Assembly (NCBI RefSeq): GCF_006516955.1
Contig: NZ_VHLG01000007.1
Span: 124,001 to 188,000 of the forward strand
Direction: 5' to 3'
DNA from: Martelella alba
GTDB lineage: Bacteria > Pseudomonadota > Alphaproteobacteria > Rhizobiales > Rhizobiaceae
DNA length: 64,000 nucleotides
Positions 26,839-36,100 of this stretch are shown here, piece after piece. A model generated the notes under the pieces. That model saw nothing but the letters and a program-made list of their open reading frames with translations, made no database searches and had not been told where the DNA came from. The first letter of the stretch is position 1. Each line of letters opens with the position of its first letter. A program made the translations under genes and the position numbers.

Positions 26839-27840
26839 TCAGGCCGCCTGCTTCAGGGCGTGGCGCATATCCCCGAACAAGGCTACTGATTTCAGCCGTG
26901 CTTCCACCGAGTGGATCGGCATGGAGATGATCACCTCATCGGCGCCGGTATCGGCGACGAATTTCGCCATTTTGGTCCTGGCCTTGTCCGGTCCGCCGAC
27001 AACGGCGAACTGGAAGGTATGTTCCAGCGATAGCTTCTCCATTTCGCTCCAGATCCCGTCCATGGATTTGACCGGCGGCGGCATCTTGCCACGGGCATTG
27101 CGTCTGAGTGCCACGAAACTCTGCAGTCCTGAGGTGAAGAGGTAGTCTGCCTCTTCATCGGTTTCGGCCATCGCCCCCTGAACGCCGGCAATCACATAAG
27201 GCTTTTCAAGTTCTGGCGAGGGTTTGAAGTTGCGGCGGTAGATATCAAGTGCCTGAAACAGCATCTCGGGCGCGAAATGCGAGGCAAAGGCGTAAGGCAG
27301 GCCAAGGGCTGCGGCCAGATGGGCGCTGTAGAGGCTGGAGCCGAGCAGATAAAGCGGCACATGGGTGCCGGCACCCGGCGTGGCTATCGGCTTCTGTCCT
27401 TCGCTGGCGTCACCGAGATAGGCCTGCAATTCGAGGATGTCTTTGGGGAAGCTTTCTGCGCCCGCTTCGAGATTACGCCGCAGCGCACGCGCGGTCAGCA
27501 TGTCGGTGCCCGGCGCGCGGCCAAGGCCGAGATCGATGCGGCCCGGATAGAGTGCTGCCAGCGTGCCGAACTGTTCGGCGATCACCAGCGGTGAATGGTT
27601 CGGAAGCATCACGCCACCGGCGCCGACGCGCAGGGTTTCGGTGGCGCGTGCCGCCTCCGAGATCACGATCGAGGTTGCCGCGCTGGCAATACCGATCATG
27701 CCGTGATGCTCTGCGAGCCAGAAGCGGGTGTAACCCGCAGCCTCGGCCGCTTTCGCCATTTGCCGGGTCGCATCCAGTGCCTCACCGACCGTGCCGCCCT
27801 CAACAACGGGGCAGAGGTCGAGTATCGAAAATGCAGTCAT
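26839..27840 (-). CDS. LLM-class flavin-dependent oxidoreductase
   Basis: The 333-residue protein is a luciferase-like monooxygenase of the group that starts [14 protein letters not shown], with [55 protein letters not shown] and a final segment [12 protein letters not shown]. These proteins use FMNH2 and oxygen, or F420-like cofactors in other phyla. The substrate is not predictable. The start at 27840 (MTAFSIL) is the family one. It is downstream of the LysR gene on the same strand with about 90 bp between them. Confidence 0.85.
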   Translation of the reverse strand: MTAFSILDLCPVVEGGTVGEALDATRQMAKAAEAAGYTRFWLAEHHGMIGIASAATSIVISEAARATETLRVGAGGVMLPNHSPLVIAEQFGTLAALYPGRIDLGLGRAPGTDMLTARALRRNLEAGAESFPKDILELQAYLGDASEGQKPIATPGAGTHVPLYLLGSSLYSAHLAAALGLPYAFASHFAPEMLFQALDIYRRNFKPSPELEKPYVIAGVQGAMAETDEEADYLFTSGLQSFVALRRNARGKMPPPVKSMDGIWSEMEKLSLEHTFQFAVVGGPDKARTKMAKFVADTGADEVIISMPIHSVEARLKSVALFGDMRHALKQAA

Positions 27841-27930
27841 CGGAAAATCCTGTCTCGTTCGGAACGGTTTACCTGTCACTTAGGAATTAATCAGATGATT
27901 TGCAAAAAATTTAAGCGAGGATGCCGGGCG

Positions 27931-28854
27931 TCATTCCGGTACGGCTTTGCGTTCGGCGGTGATGTGATCGATGAAGGCGCGTAAGGGGCGTGGCGTCAAC
28001 CGGCTGGAATAATAGAGAAAAGGTCCCTCGAACGGCACCCACCAATCTTCCAGCACGGGAACCAGTTGGCCGCTTTCGAAATGGGGTTCAAGCCAGTTTC
28101 TGAAGGTCATGATCAGTCCGTGACCGGCAATGGCAAGGTGAAGGGCACCGAGCCAGCCGGTTGTTCCGATGATCATACGTCCCGGCGGATCGATGGCGAT
28201 CGTCTCGCCATCCTTTTCGAATTCCCATTCCGTTAAGGCGCCGCTGGCAAAGCGCAGGCGGATACAGTCATGGTCGAGGACGGCACGCGGGTTGGCAGGC
28301 GTGCCTTGCCGTTCCAGATAGGCGGGGGAGGCGGCAAGCGCACCCCATTGTCGGCGCGGGCCGATGGGAATGGCGATCATGTCCTGCGCCAGATGCTCGC
28401 CATAGCGGATCCCGGCATCGCAGCCTTTTGTCACCATGTCGGTGAGCTGGTCGTCGACGATGATCTCGATCTGAACTTCAGGATTTTTCTTCAGGAAACC
28501 GTCGATCAGCGGTGGCAATATATCCTTCATCACGGCGCCGGGAACCTGCAATTTCAGCCGGCCGCGCACAACGCCATCCATACTGGTGGCTTCGGCAATG
28601 GCCGAGCGCGTTTCTGCGATGACCGGTTCCAGCCGTGCAGCAAGGACGCGGCCCGCTTCCGTCAGATTGATGCTGCGGGTGGTGCGGATAATCAGCGGCA
28701 CGCCAAGCTCCGTCTCCAGTCTTGCAATGGTCTCACTGACGGTGGAGGGAGAGACGCCGAGCCGGTTGGCGGCAGCGCGAAAGCCACCGGCACGGGATAC
28801 GGCCAGGAAGGTGAATAGGCCATCAAGCGGGGGCAGAATTCGATTGTTCGGCAT
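27931..28854 (-). CDS. LysR-family transcriptional regulator
   Basis: This 307-residue protein has an N-terminal helix-turn-helix (FTFLAVSRAGGFRAAANRLGVSPSTVSETIARLE, in two parts) and a LysR ligand-binding domain beginning VRGRLKLQVPGAV and containing CDAGIRYGEHLAQDMIAIPIGP. This is the AphB/DsdC-like subgroup typical of regulators placed divergently to an oxidoreductase. It faces an aldo/keto reductase across 84 bp and very probably controls it. ATG 28854 (MPNNRIL) is preferred over the upstream in-frame ATG at 28890, which falls in the promoter region. Confidence 0.9.
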   Translation of the reverse strand: MPNNRILPPLDGLFTFLAVSRAGGFRAAANRLGVSPSTVSETIARLETELGVPLIIRTTRSINLTEAGRVLAARLEPVIAETRSAIAEATSMDGVVRGRLKLQVPGAVMKDILPPLIDGFLKKNPEVQIEIIVDDQLTDMVTKGCDAGIRYGEHLAQDMIAIPIGPRRQWGALAASPAYLERQGTPANPRAVLDHDCIRLRFASGALTEWEFEKDGETIAIDPPGRMIIGTTGWLGALHLAIAGHGLIMTFRNWLEPHFESGQLVPVLEDWWVPFEGPFLYYSSRLTPRPLRAFIDHITAERKAVPE

Positions 28855-28938
28855 GGCGATCAGTCTATTCGAATTTGTGCGGATTATCAATCGGCAGGGT
28901 GAGGCCTATATCCCTGACAGCCAATGAAGGAGAGTATC
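28855..28938. promoter_or_regulatory. shared LysR/aldo-keto reductase promoter region
   Basis: 84 bp between divergent start codons. It contains CTATTCGAATTTGTGCGGATTA, with a TTCGAA palindrome that could be part of a LysR site. Both promoters must overlap here. AAGGAG at 28926-28931 is the ribosome site that fixes the reductase start at 28939. Confidence 0.55.
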
Positions 28939-29826
28939 ATGACCCATTCAACGCTCGCATCTGCTGCCGGTCGCTTCACCTTTCCCGGAAGTGATCTTTC
29001 CGTCAACCGCATGGGTTTCGGCGCCATGCAGCTGGCCGGGCCGCATGTCTTCGGCGAGCCGAAAGATCCGGAGGAATGCCGTGCCGTTCTGAAAGAGGCG
29101 CTTGCGCTCGGCATTGACCATATCGATACCAGTGATTTTTACGGCCCCTATGTCACCAACCGGCTGATCGCCGAAACACTCCATCCCTATGCGGACAATC
29201 TGGTTCTGGTTTCCAAGATCGGCGGCTGGCGAGATGATCAGGGCGGCTGGAACATGAACCATTCCCCTGATTTCCTGCGCAAATCCGTCGAGGATAATCT
29301 GGAGCGGCTGAAGATCGATCAGGTTCCGATCGTCAATCTGCGAATGGGCAGTGTTGCCGGTTTCAGTGATGATGCCGAACTGGCCGTACCGATGCAGACC
29401 ATGCGCCAGCTTCAGGAGGAGGGGCTGATCGGCCATATAGGGCTTTCGACCGTAACGGAGACACAGATACGCATCGCACAGGATATCGCCCCGATCGTCT
29501 GCATTCAGAACCACTATAATCTGGTTCATCGCGATGATGATGCAATGATTGACAGCCTCGCCGAGCAGGGGATCGCCTATGTGCCCTATTTCCCGCTTGG
29601 CGGCTTCATGCCGTATCAGTCAGAAGAGCTCGACAGTGTCGCCGCCGAGCTGAACGCATCGGCGCAGCAGGTGGCGCTGGCCTGGCTGTTGCAGCGCAGC
29701 CCGAACATGCTGGTCATTCCGGGGACGTCGAAGCGGGCGCATCTGAAGGACAATATTGCCGCTGCCGCGCTCAAGCTTGATGCGGCACATCTGGCGCGTT
29801 TGAACGCCATTGTTACGATGAAATAG
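28939..29826 (+). CDS. aldo/keto reductase family oxidoreductase
   Basis: The 295-residue protein has the AKR core: NRMGFGAMQLAGP, GIDHIDTSDFYGPYVTN with the catalytic Asp and Tyr, LVLVSKIGGWRDDQGGW with the Lys, and NHYNLVHRDDD. It ends with the NADPH-binding MLVIPGTSKRAHLKDNI. It should reduce aldehydes or ketones in the cytosol. The start at 28939 is fixed by AAGGAG 7 nt upstream; the in-frame ATG at 28924 would leave the ribosome site inside the gene. It is transcribed divergently from the LysR gene. Confidence 0.9.
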   Translation: MTHSTLASAAGRFTFPGSDLSVNRMGFGAMQLAGPHVFGEPKDPEECRAVLKEALALGIDHIDTSDFYGPYVTNRLIAETLHPYADNLVLVSKIGGWRDDQGGWNMNHSPDFLRKSVEDNLERLKIDQVPIVNLRMGSVAGFSDDAELAVPMQTMRQLQEEGLIGHIGLSTVTETQIRIAQDIAPIVCIQNHYNLVHRDDDAMIDSLAEQGIAYVPYFPLGGFMPYQSEELDSVAAELNASAQQVALAWLLQRSPNMLVIPGTSKRAHLKDNIAAAALKLDAAHLARLNAIVTMK

Positions 29827-29852
29827 GCTGGGCATCCACGTTTCATTCAGGG

Positions 29853-29880
29853 AGGGAGCGGCGATGCATCGCCGCTCCCT
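29853..29880. terminator. perfect 28-nt palindrome between convergent genes
   Basis: AGGGAGCGGCGATG followed by CATCGCCGCTCCCT is fully self-complementary (14-bp arms). It sits 26 bp after the reductase stop and 28 bp before the stop of the convergent gene. A short TTTG follows on the plus strand. It is probably a bidirectional terminator. Confidence 0.7.
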
Positions 29881-29908
29881 TTGCTGTCTGGAGTCCCGGC
29901 TCCGTGTG

Positions 29909-30220
29909 CTACTTGGCGTCCTCTGGCAGCTCGATGTCGAAGGATCCGCCTTCGATGCGGAAATGCGTCTCATCTGTAATCGTCAGGATCGCCGTATCCG
30001 TGGTGATCAGCGCGCCGTTTGCACCAATAACCACATTGCCCTTCAGGGCGACGGTCGTGTCATCGACCTTCTGGATCGTGTCCGCCGAAAATTCCACGCC
30101 CTGCGGCTGCGCTGCAGCACTGATCGCGGAATCGGCTGTCGCATCGGCAGCCTCTTCGGCAAAGGCAGGCGCTCCTGCGAGCAGGCCGAGAGCAACGGTG
30201 GTCATCAAGAGTTTCGTCAT
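29909..30220 (-). CDS. small periplasmic OstA/LptA-like protein
   Basis: This 103-residue protein has a signal peptide (TKLLMTTVALGLLAGAPAFA-EE, cleavage near residue 21) and a mature part with GVEFSADTIQKVDDTTVALKGNVVIGANGALITTDTAIL. That region resembles one repeat of the LptA/OstA beta-jellyroll (a damage-prone beta strand set found in LPS transport proteins). True LptA is about twice as long, so this may be a minor relative or a single-domain partner. The start is at 30220; the frame upstream to 30349 lacks conserved content. Confidence 0.6.
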   Translation of the reverse strand: MTKLLMTTVALGLLAGAPAFAEEAADATADSAISAAAQPQGVEFSADTIQKVDDTTVALKGNVVIGANGALITTDTAILTITDETHFRIEGGSFDIELPEDAK

Positions 30221-30457
30221 CGATGTTTCCTTGGTTGGGGTCGGTGCGAGATCCTGTTTCCGAAACCCTGGTCCCCGGATTTGGTCCCGCAATGCGGAAC
30301 ATGCACGTGAGGGGATCGGTCTTGCGAGCATAATTGCTTTATTCTTCAATCGCTGAGGTCTGCCTCTTTATTGTGCGAAAGCAATGAGATGCTGTAATGT
30401 TTTTGTTTTGTTCACTTTTCTGTGGAAGCCTGCGTCCGTGATCGGTAAGGTTTGCAT

Positions 30458-30970
30458 ATGGAAAAGACGATTCGGATTTTGGGGATAGACCCTGGGTTGA
30501 GGCGGACAGGCTGGGGTGTCATCGAAACGCTTGGCAATTCGCTGCGTTTCGTCGCCTCCGGCACGGTGACGAGTGACGCTCAGCTGGATCTGCCCTCCAG
30601 GTTACGGCAATTACATGATGGATTGTCGGAGGTCGTGCACAGCTATCGCCCGGATGAGGCGGCGGTTGAACAGACCTTCGTCAACAAGGATGCTGTTGCA
30701 ACGCTGAAGCTCGGCCAGGCCCGCGGTATTGCGCTGCTGGTGCCGTCTCTTGCCGGGCTTCGGGTGGCTGAATATGCCCCCAATGCGGTGAAAAAGGCGG
30801 TTATCGGCGTTGGCCATGGTGAAAAGGAACAGATCCACATGATGATCAAGGTTCTGATGCCGCGGGTTCAGTTCAAGGGCAGTGATGCGGCGGATGCGCT
30901 GGCGATTGCCGTCTGTCATGCGCATAATCGTGGCGGAAACCGCCTGCTCAAGGCCGCGCTGGCCGGCTAA
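30458..30970 (+). CDS. ruvC: crossover junction endodeoxyribonuclease RuvC
   Basis: This 170-residue protein has [16 protein letters not shown] at the start (catalytic Asp), the [23 protein letters not shown] segment (second acidic residue), and [18 protein letters not shown] (last acidic residues). It resolves Holliday junctions with RuvAB. ATG 30458 follows TAAGG; a TTG six bases upstream is in frame but has no suitable ribosome site. The gene begins the ruvCAB series, separated from ruvA by an intergenic repeat. Confidence 0.95.
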   Translation: MEKTIRILGIDPGLRRTGWGVIETLGNSLRFVASGTVTSDAQLDLPSRLRQLHDGLSEVVHSYRPDEAAVEQTFVNKDAVATLKLGQARGIALLVPSLAGLRVAEYAPNAVKKAVIGVGHGEKEQIHMMIKVLMPRVQFKGSDAADALAIAVCHAHNRGGNRLLKAALAG

Positions 30971-30981
30971 TGCTTTGTTTT

Positions 30982-31032
30982 GATGCATCGGATTATCGAA
31001 GAACCGGTTTCCAGTTTTTCGCCTTGATGCTC
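30982..31032 (-). repeat. rhizobial intergenic palindromic repeat, copy A
   Basis: On the minus strand this reads GAGCATCAAGGCGAAAAACT, then GGAAACCGGTTCTTCGATAA and TCCGATGCATC. It shares the GAGCATC start, GGCGAAAA block and ACCGGTT centre with the copies at 52097-52146 and 57689-57758. It fills the ruvC-ruvA gap. Confidence 0.7.
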
Positions 31033-31043
31033 GAGGGGATGAT

Positions 31044-31667
31044 ATGATCGGCAAACTCAAGGGCGTGATTGACGAAATCGGTGATGACCATGTGCTCATC
31101 GACGTGCATGGCGTGTGCTATGTTGCCTATTGTTCGGCCCGGACCTTGTCGCGGATCGGCTCGGTCGGCGAGGCGGTAACCCTGGTGATCGAGACCTTTG
31201 TGCGCGAAGACATGATCCGCCTTTATGGTTTCCGCAGCAGCGAAGAGCGGGGCTGGTTCAATCTTCTGCAAAGTGTTCAAGGCGTTGGGGCACGCGTGGC
31301 GCTCGCCATTTTATCGACACTTGCCACCGGTGAGATCGCCAATGCGATCGCCCTTGGCGACAAGACGGTGATCTCCCGGGCGCAAGGGGTGGGGCCGAAA
31401 GTGGCAACCCGCATCGTCACCGAGCTGAAGAACAAGGTGCCTGCCGGGCTTTCGGCTGGCGACAGCGAGGCCATCTCCTTCCGCAAGGATGTCGGTGAGG
31501 GAGCGGTTGCAGCACCTGTGGCTGATGCAATATCAGCGCTTGCCAATCTCGGCTATTCGCGCGATCAGGCGGCTGGTGCCGTGGCTGCGGCGTTGAAAAA
31601 TGCGGGCGAGGGGGCCGAAAGCGCGACCCTCATCCGTCTCGGCCTGAAGGAATTGGCGCAGCACTGA
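31044..31667 (+). CDS. ruvA: Holliday junction branch migration protein RuvA
   Basis: The 207-residue protein has the RuvA domain I ([30 protein letters not shown]), the acidic pin region ([12 protein letters not shown]), helix-hairpin-helix motifs ([17 protein letters not shown] and [16 protein letters not shown]) and a C-terminal RuvB-binding domain ([18 protein letters not shown]). It holds the four-way junction for RuvB. GAGGGG lies 8 nt before ATG 31044. It is followed by ruvB 56 bp later, on the same transcript. Confidence 0.96.
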   Translation: MIGKLKGVIDEIGDDHVLIDVHGVCYVAYCSARTLSRIGSVGEAVTLVIETFVREDMIRLYGFRSSEERGWFNLLQSVQGVGARVALAILSTLATGEIANAIALGDKTVISRAQGVGPKVATRIVTELKNKVPAGLSAGDSEAISFRKDVGEGAVAAPVADAISALANLGYSRDQAAGAVAAALKNAGEGAESATLIRLGLKELAQH

Positions 31668-31723
31668 TCTTTCTTTATGGTCACGGTGCTGCGTCCCTGC
31701 AATCAATGGATATCGACTGAACC

Positions 31724-32764
31724 ATGAGTGATGAAGCCCGGCTGATAACGCCAGAAAAGCGCGGCGAAGATCTTGATGCCGCGATGCGCCCGCAAACGCT
31801 GGATGATTTCACCGGCCAGGCGGAAGCACGTGCCAATCTGAAGATCTTCATCGAGGCGGCGAAAAAGCGCGGCGAGGCGCTGGATCATGTGCTGTTTGTC
31901 GGGCCGCCGGGGCTTGGCAAGACCACGCTGGCGCAGATCATGGCCAAGGAGCTGGGCGTCAATTTTCGCGCCACCTCCGGTCCGGTGATTGCCAAGGCGG
32001 GGGACCTGGCCGCGCTTTTGACCAATCTCGAAGAACGTGATGTTCTTTTCATTGACGAAATCCATCGGCTCAATCCTGCGGTTGAGGAGATACTCTATCC
32101 GGCGATGGAGGATTTTCAGCTCGACCTCATCATTGGCGAGGGGCCGGCTGCCCGATCAGTCAAGATCGATCTGGCAAAGTTCACCCTTGTCGCGGCCACC
32201 ACCCGGCTCGGGCTTTTGACCACGCCGCTCAGGGACCGTTTCGGCATTCCGGTGCGGCTGAACTTCTATACCGTCGAGGAGCTGGAGCTGATCATCCGTC
32301 GCGGTGCGCGGCTGATGGGGCTGGGCATGGCCGAGGAGGGTGCGCGCGAAATTGCCAGGCGAGCGAGAGGTACGCCGCGTATTGCCGGTCGGCTGCTGCG
32401 CCGCGTGCGCGATTTTGCCGATGTTGCCGGCGCCAGCGAGGTGTCGCGCGTGATTGCTGACGAGGCGCTGACCCGGCTCGAGGTTGATAATATGGGGCTC
32501 GATCAGCTTGACCGGCGCTACCTCAACATGATCGCCCGCCATTTTGGCGGTGGTCCTGTCGGCATCGAGACGATTGCAGCGGGTCTGTCAGAGCCGCGCG
32601 ATGCGATCGAGGACATTATCGAACCCTATATGATCCAGCAGGGCTTCATCCAGCGCACGCCGCGCGGTCGGGTGCTGACGGCCACGGCCTGGAAACATCT
32701 CGGTCTCAATCCGCCCAAGGATGCAGATCTGACGCAATTTCGTCTCTTCGACGACGATGCGTAA
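31724..32764 (+). CDS. ruvB: Holliday junction branch migration ATPase RuvB
   Basis: This 346-residue protein has Walker [17 protein letters not shown] near residue 64, Walker [13 protein letters not shown], the ARSVKIDL and [17 protein letters not shown] sensor/arginine-finger region, and a winged-helix C-terminus ([19 protein letters not shown]). It is the hexameric motor of the RuvAB complex. In most Rhizobiales that I recall, ruvB is followed by ybgC and tolQRAB-pal. Here the next gene is instead the large AvrE-like gene, so the boundary after 32764 is a synteny break. Confidence 0.97.
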   Translation: MSDEARLITPEKRGEDLDAAMRPQTLDDFTGQAEARANLKIFIEAAKKRGEALDHVLFVGPPGLGKTTLAQIMAKELGVNFRATSGPVIAKAGDLAALLTNLEERDVLFIDEIHRLNPAVEEILYPAMEDFQLDLIIGEGPAARSVKIDLAKFTLVAATTRLGLLTTPLRDRFGIPVRLNFYTVEELELIIRRGARLMGLGMAEEGAREIARRARGTPRIAGRLLRRVRDFADVAGASEVSRVIADEALTRLEVDNMGLDQLDRRYLNMIARHFGGGPVGIETIAAGLSEPRDAIEDIIEPYMIQQGFIQRTPRGRVLTATAWKHLGLNPPKDADLTQFRLFDDDA

Positions 32765-33181
32765 AACTCCGGCGGCCATATGGGCAATCCGGCAATAGGC
32801 CGAACAGGATCTGTGCCCATCGGCCAGCACTTCAGTGGTTGAACAGCGCTGTATCGCAGCGTTCCTGGCGGGCTTGCCTTTGGGTAACGCCAATTCTGGA
32901 TCTATTTTCTTCTTCCGAAATTTAAATAATTACTGTTATTTTGTAATGTTTCATGTCGAAAAATTTCATTAATAATAGGTAATCTACCACTCTTTAAGTA
33001 TTAAAATATTGTAAGTGTTCGCGGTTTTGTAAGCGTGCAATAATTTAAATCATTGAATTTAAATGATAAAATTTAAGATATGACACAAATTGCTAACTTA
33101 ATGTTACTGGTAATATAGTTTATTTTTGAATTCTTTATAACTTAAAATAGTATTTTGTATTTGTGATCGGAGGTGCTTGAT
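32765..33181. other. very AT-rich upstream region of the AvrE-like gene, 417 bp
   Basis: No gene was found. From about 32890 onwards base composition falls sharply: 16 of 60 bases are G or C at 33001-33060 and 13 of 60 at 33061-33120, far below the flanking chromosome. No hrp box, PIP-box pair or tts box was recognised by eye. CGGAGG at 33168-33173 is the ribosome site of the next gene. The stretch behaves like recently acquired DNA. Confidence 0.7.
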
Positions 33182-36100
33182 ATGCCCATAGAGACTGATC
33201 ACAAATTTCGTACTGTTAATGCTGCCCCCACCCCTGGCGTTACTGCGCCATCAGCCCGCGGACGGACAAGCCGGACAGGGCGGAAAGCGAAAGCGCCAGA
33301 ACCCCCTGTCAATGAGCGGGGCAGTTCAGAAAGCACGCGTTCGCATGCCAGCAGCTCAGGCTCGGCTTCCTCTGGCGTGTCGCTGTCATCATGCATGTCC
33401 TCTGCCGGGAAACCGATGGCGCCCGTTCCTGTGACGGCAAGAACGCCGATCGAAATAAAAGCGCCTCTGGTTACCGTATCGCCAAGGGATTTTCGTGAAG
33501 ACGGAAACACCATCGACCTGCAGACGGTTTCAACGGTGAATGACCAGCGCTGTGCCTTGTCGCTCGACAAAGACGGTAAGCTTCAAGTGCATCTGGCACA
33601 ACACAGCTGGCTGGTCGGAGCCGGAAACGACGCAAAAACAAATGACCGAACGGTTCGCATGGCCGCTTTCGGACATGACGGGCCTGACTTTGATCGGCTC
33701 TGGACAGCCGAGAATGGCGAAATTCGCGGCCGGCTTACAAATGGCCAGACCGTAGCAGTCTCGCTTGATGTGGAGGTGAGCGGTCGGGTGGCTTTGTCAT
33801 TGCCTGTTCCTGCGTCGACCCCGCAATCCAGCAGTGGCGGCGCGAATGGGCAAGATGCTGCCCAGACCTCGTCAAACCCAGCGGCACCGGCATCGGACAA
33901 GAGTGAACTGATCGGTACGATGTGGCTGGAGCCATGTCATGCGCCGGAAGATCCCCTCGAGCCGCAGGTCAGGATTGGCGGTTCGCTCGGATCGCTAAAA
34001 TGCGATGGAAACGGGCAGATAAAATTCACTCTGACAAAGGATAAAGGGCAAGTACAGACGGAAACGGTGCCATTCTTGAAGAACGAGGTGCCCAACACGC
34101 TCACCACTTGTGGTGGATTGCTCCGTGTGGTTTCCACCGATAGTAAGAACAATACGCATATTCGCTATTTCAACCCGGAAGCGACTGAGCTTTCAAAATT
34201 GTTTACGGATAAGAATGACCGGAAGCCTCTATATTCAGCTCAGGCGAATATCAACCATTTCAGATCAAAGGCGCGTCTACAGAGCAGAAAACTGGACAAG
34301 GGGCTGTCGTGGGGTCGCTTCGGCAGCGCTATAGCGGTTGCGGACACGGCACGGCACGGCGGTGCTTCGGTCGCTGAGAAGTATCGTCAAGGAGATCATG
34401 CAAAGGCGGTCGTTCGTACTGCACGGATTGGTGCGGATGTGCTTGGGGTTCGAGGCATCGCCAAGGGCTGGCAGCACACCGTTAAAACCAGATCGTCGGC
34501 TTCGATTCCCGTTGATGATGAAATCAAGACGATCAAGGATTTCTACAATCGTCCCAATATTCGCAGCCAGTTCGGCAATTCAGCGTCGGCCGTGACAGCG
34601 CTTCGGCCTCCGGAGGCGGATAACATCAAAGCAAAACTTGCGGATCATGCGCTGGATCAGGAGCTTTCAGCGCTCGACGGTGAGATCGGGCAATGTGCTG
34701 ACATGGCCAAAACAGCCTATTTGGATGGCGCCAAATTCAAAAAGTTTGTTGGCGGGCAGGCAGGATGGGCTCAAAGGGTCAAAAATGTCTGTGACCAGAC
34801 AGCCAGCAGGCTGGATGTCCTTCTAGGACAGCTTCACACGGGCGGTAAACAGGGGCAGTCAGCGGCCAGCACCGTGGATGAGGGGCATTTGCAAAGCCTC
34901 GTTGATGGGTTGAAAAAATCCAGCGAAGCCCTGGGTGCCGGGATAAAGAAGGGCAATATCAATGATCCGGCTATTTCTCTCGTGCTTCCCCGCCTCGCGC
35001 TCGGGGCTGCAAATGCGAACCGGCTCTGCGACCGGCTATACGGCAATGAAAATACCTGGGACGACCTGCCGGCACAGAAAGAGCAAAGAGCTGCTTTTCC
35101 TGATTTGTCCGCCGCACATGATAATTCGATCCTGGGCCGAAACGCGCTGCAAGCCCAAACGAAAGCGGTTGAAACGCTGGTTGAGCAACTGTCTGACCAG
35201 AACAGTCGATTCACCAAGGACATTTCGTCTGTGATTGGGCCACGATCTGCCAGCGCCCCGCAGGTGGCAAATGATGACAAGTCGTCGGAGGCGATCGGAA
35301 CAGGCAGCAGCCTTTCGGGGGCATCTGCTTCCGAGCGATCGGAGGCCAGCGAAGCAAGCGAAGCCACGGGCGTTATCGAAAAGACTTCACATATCAAGGC
35401 GATGCCCGTACTTGATCAAATCGCAAATCATATGCAGGGTGTCAGCAAGGGCACATCCCTGTCGCTCGGAATAGGAAGTACCGCTGGATTTTCCGTGACA
35501 TTTGGGAAAGGCAATTTCCCCGGTGGCGTAGGCGGCTGCGCCGTCGGGGCTTCCAAGAATAACGAGCTCTGCCTCACCAGAAAAGCGGACGACATGATCG
35601 AGATCTCTTTGGTCAACAAGGATGGTCTGTCTGCCAAGTTGTTCGCCGGAACTGGCGAAACGTTAGAGGAATTCGGACCCAGTATCGGGGTAGGGCCTTT
35701 GTCTGGCAGCGTGTTGCCGGCAGACATCTCGGTCAGTTACAATTATTCAAAAACGCTTGCGCGCGGTCTCGCCTTCAACGTCAAGGCGGAAGAACTCGGT
35801 GATAAACTGCAACAGTTTATGGAATTATTCACTGGGCGAGGAAAGGACAACTCCGAGGAATCCGGCGTCGGTGCCCATTCGGATAATGCCAAGCTAGCGC
35901 CTGAAGTTCAGTATTCTCACAAAGAGAAACATGAACACAAGGTGGGCGTCAAGGTTAACGCAGATATTCGCACGACGGTTGGGGAGGAGATCTCTGGCGA
36001 CGATAGTCGTTATGGAGCATTTGTTGCTGGCAGGCGCGCCATCGGGGTCGAAGCCGAAGCAGGATATCGTTGGCGGGGTGAACGCAATTTCAACTACGGA

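Noticed and set aside
32880-33180. hrp, PIP or tts promoter box before the AvrE-like gene
   Set aside because: No GGAACC-N16-CCAC, TTCGC-N15-TTCGC or tts-like sequence was seen; a matrix scan would be decisive.
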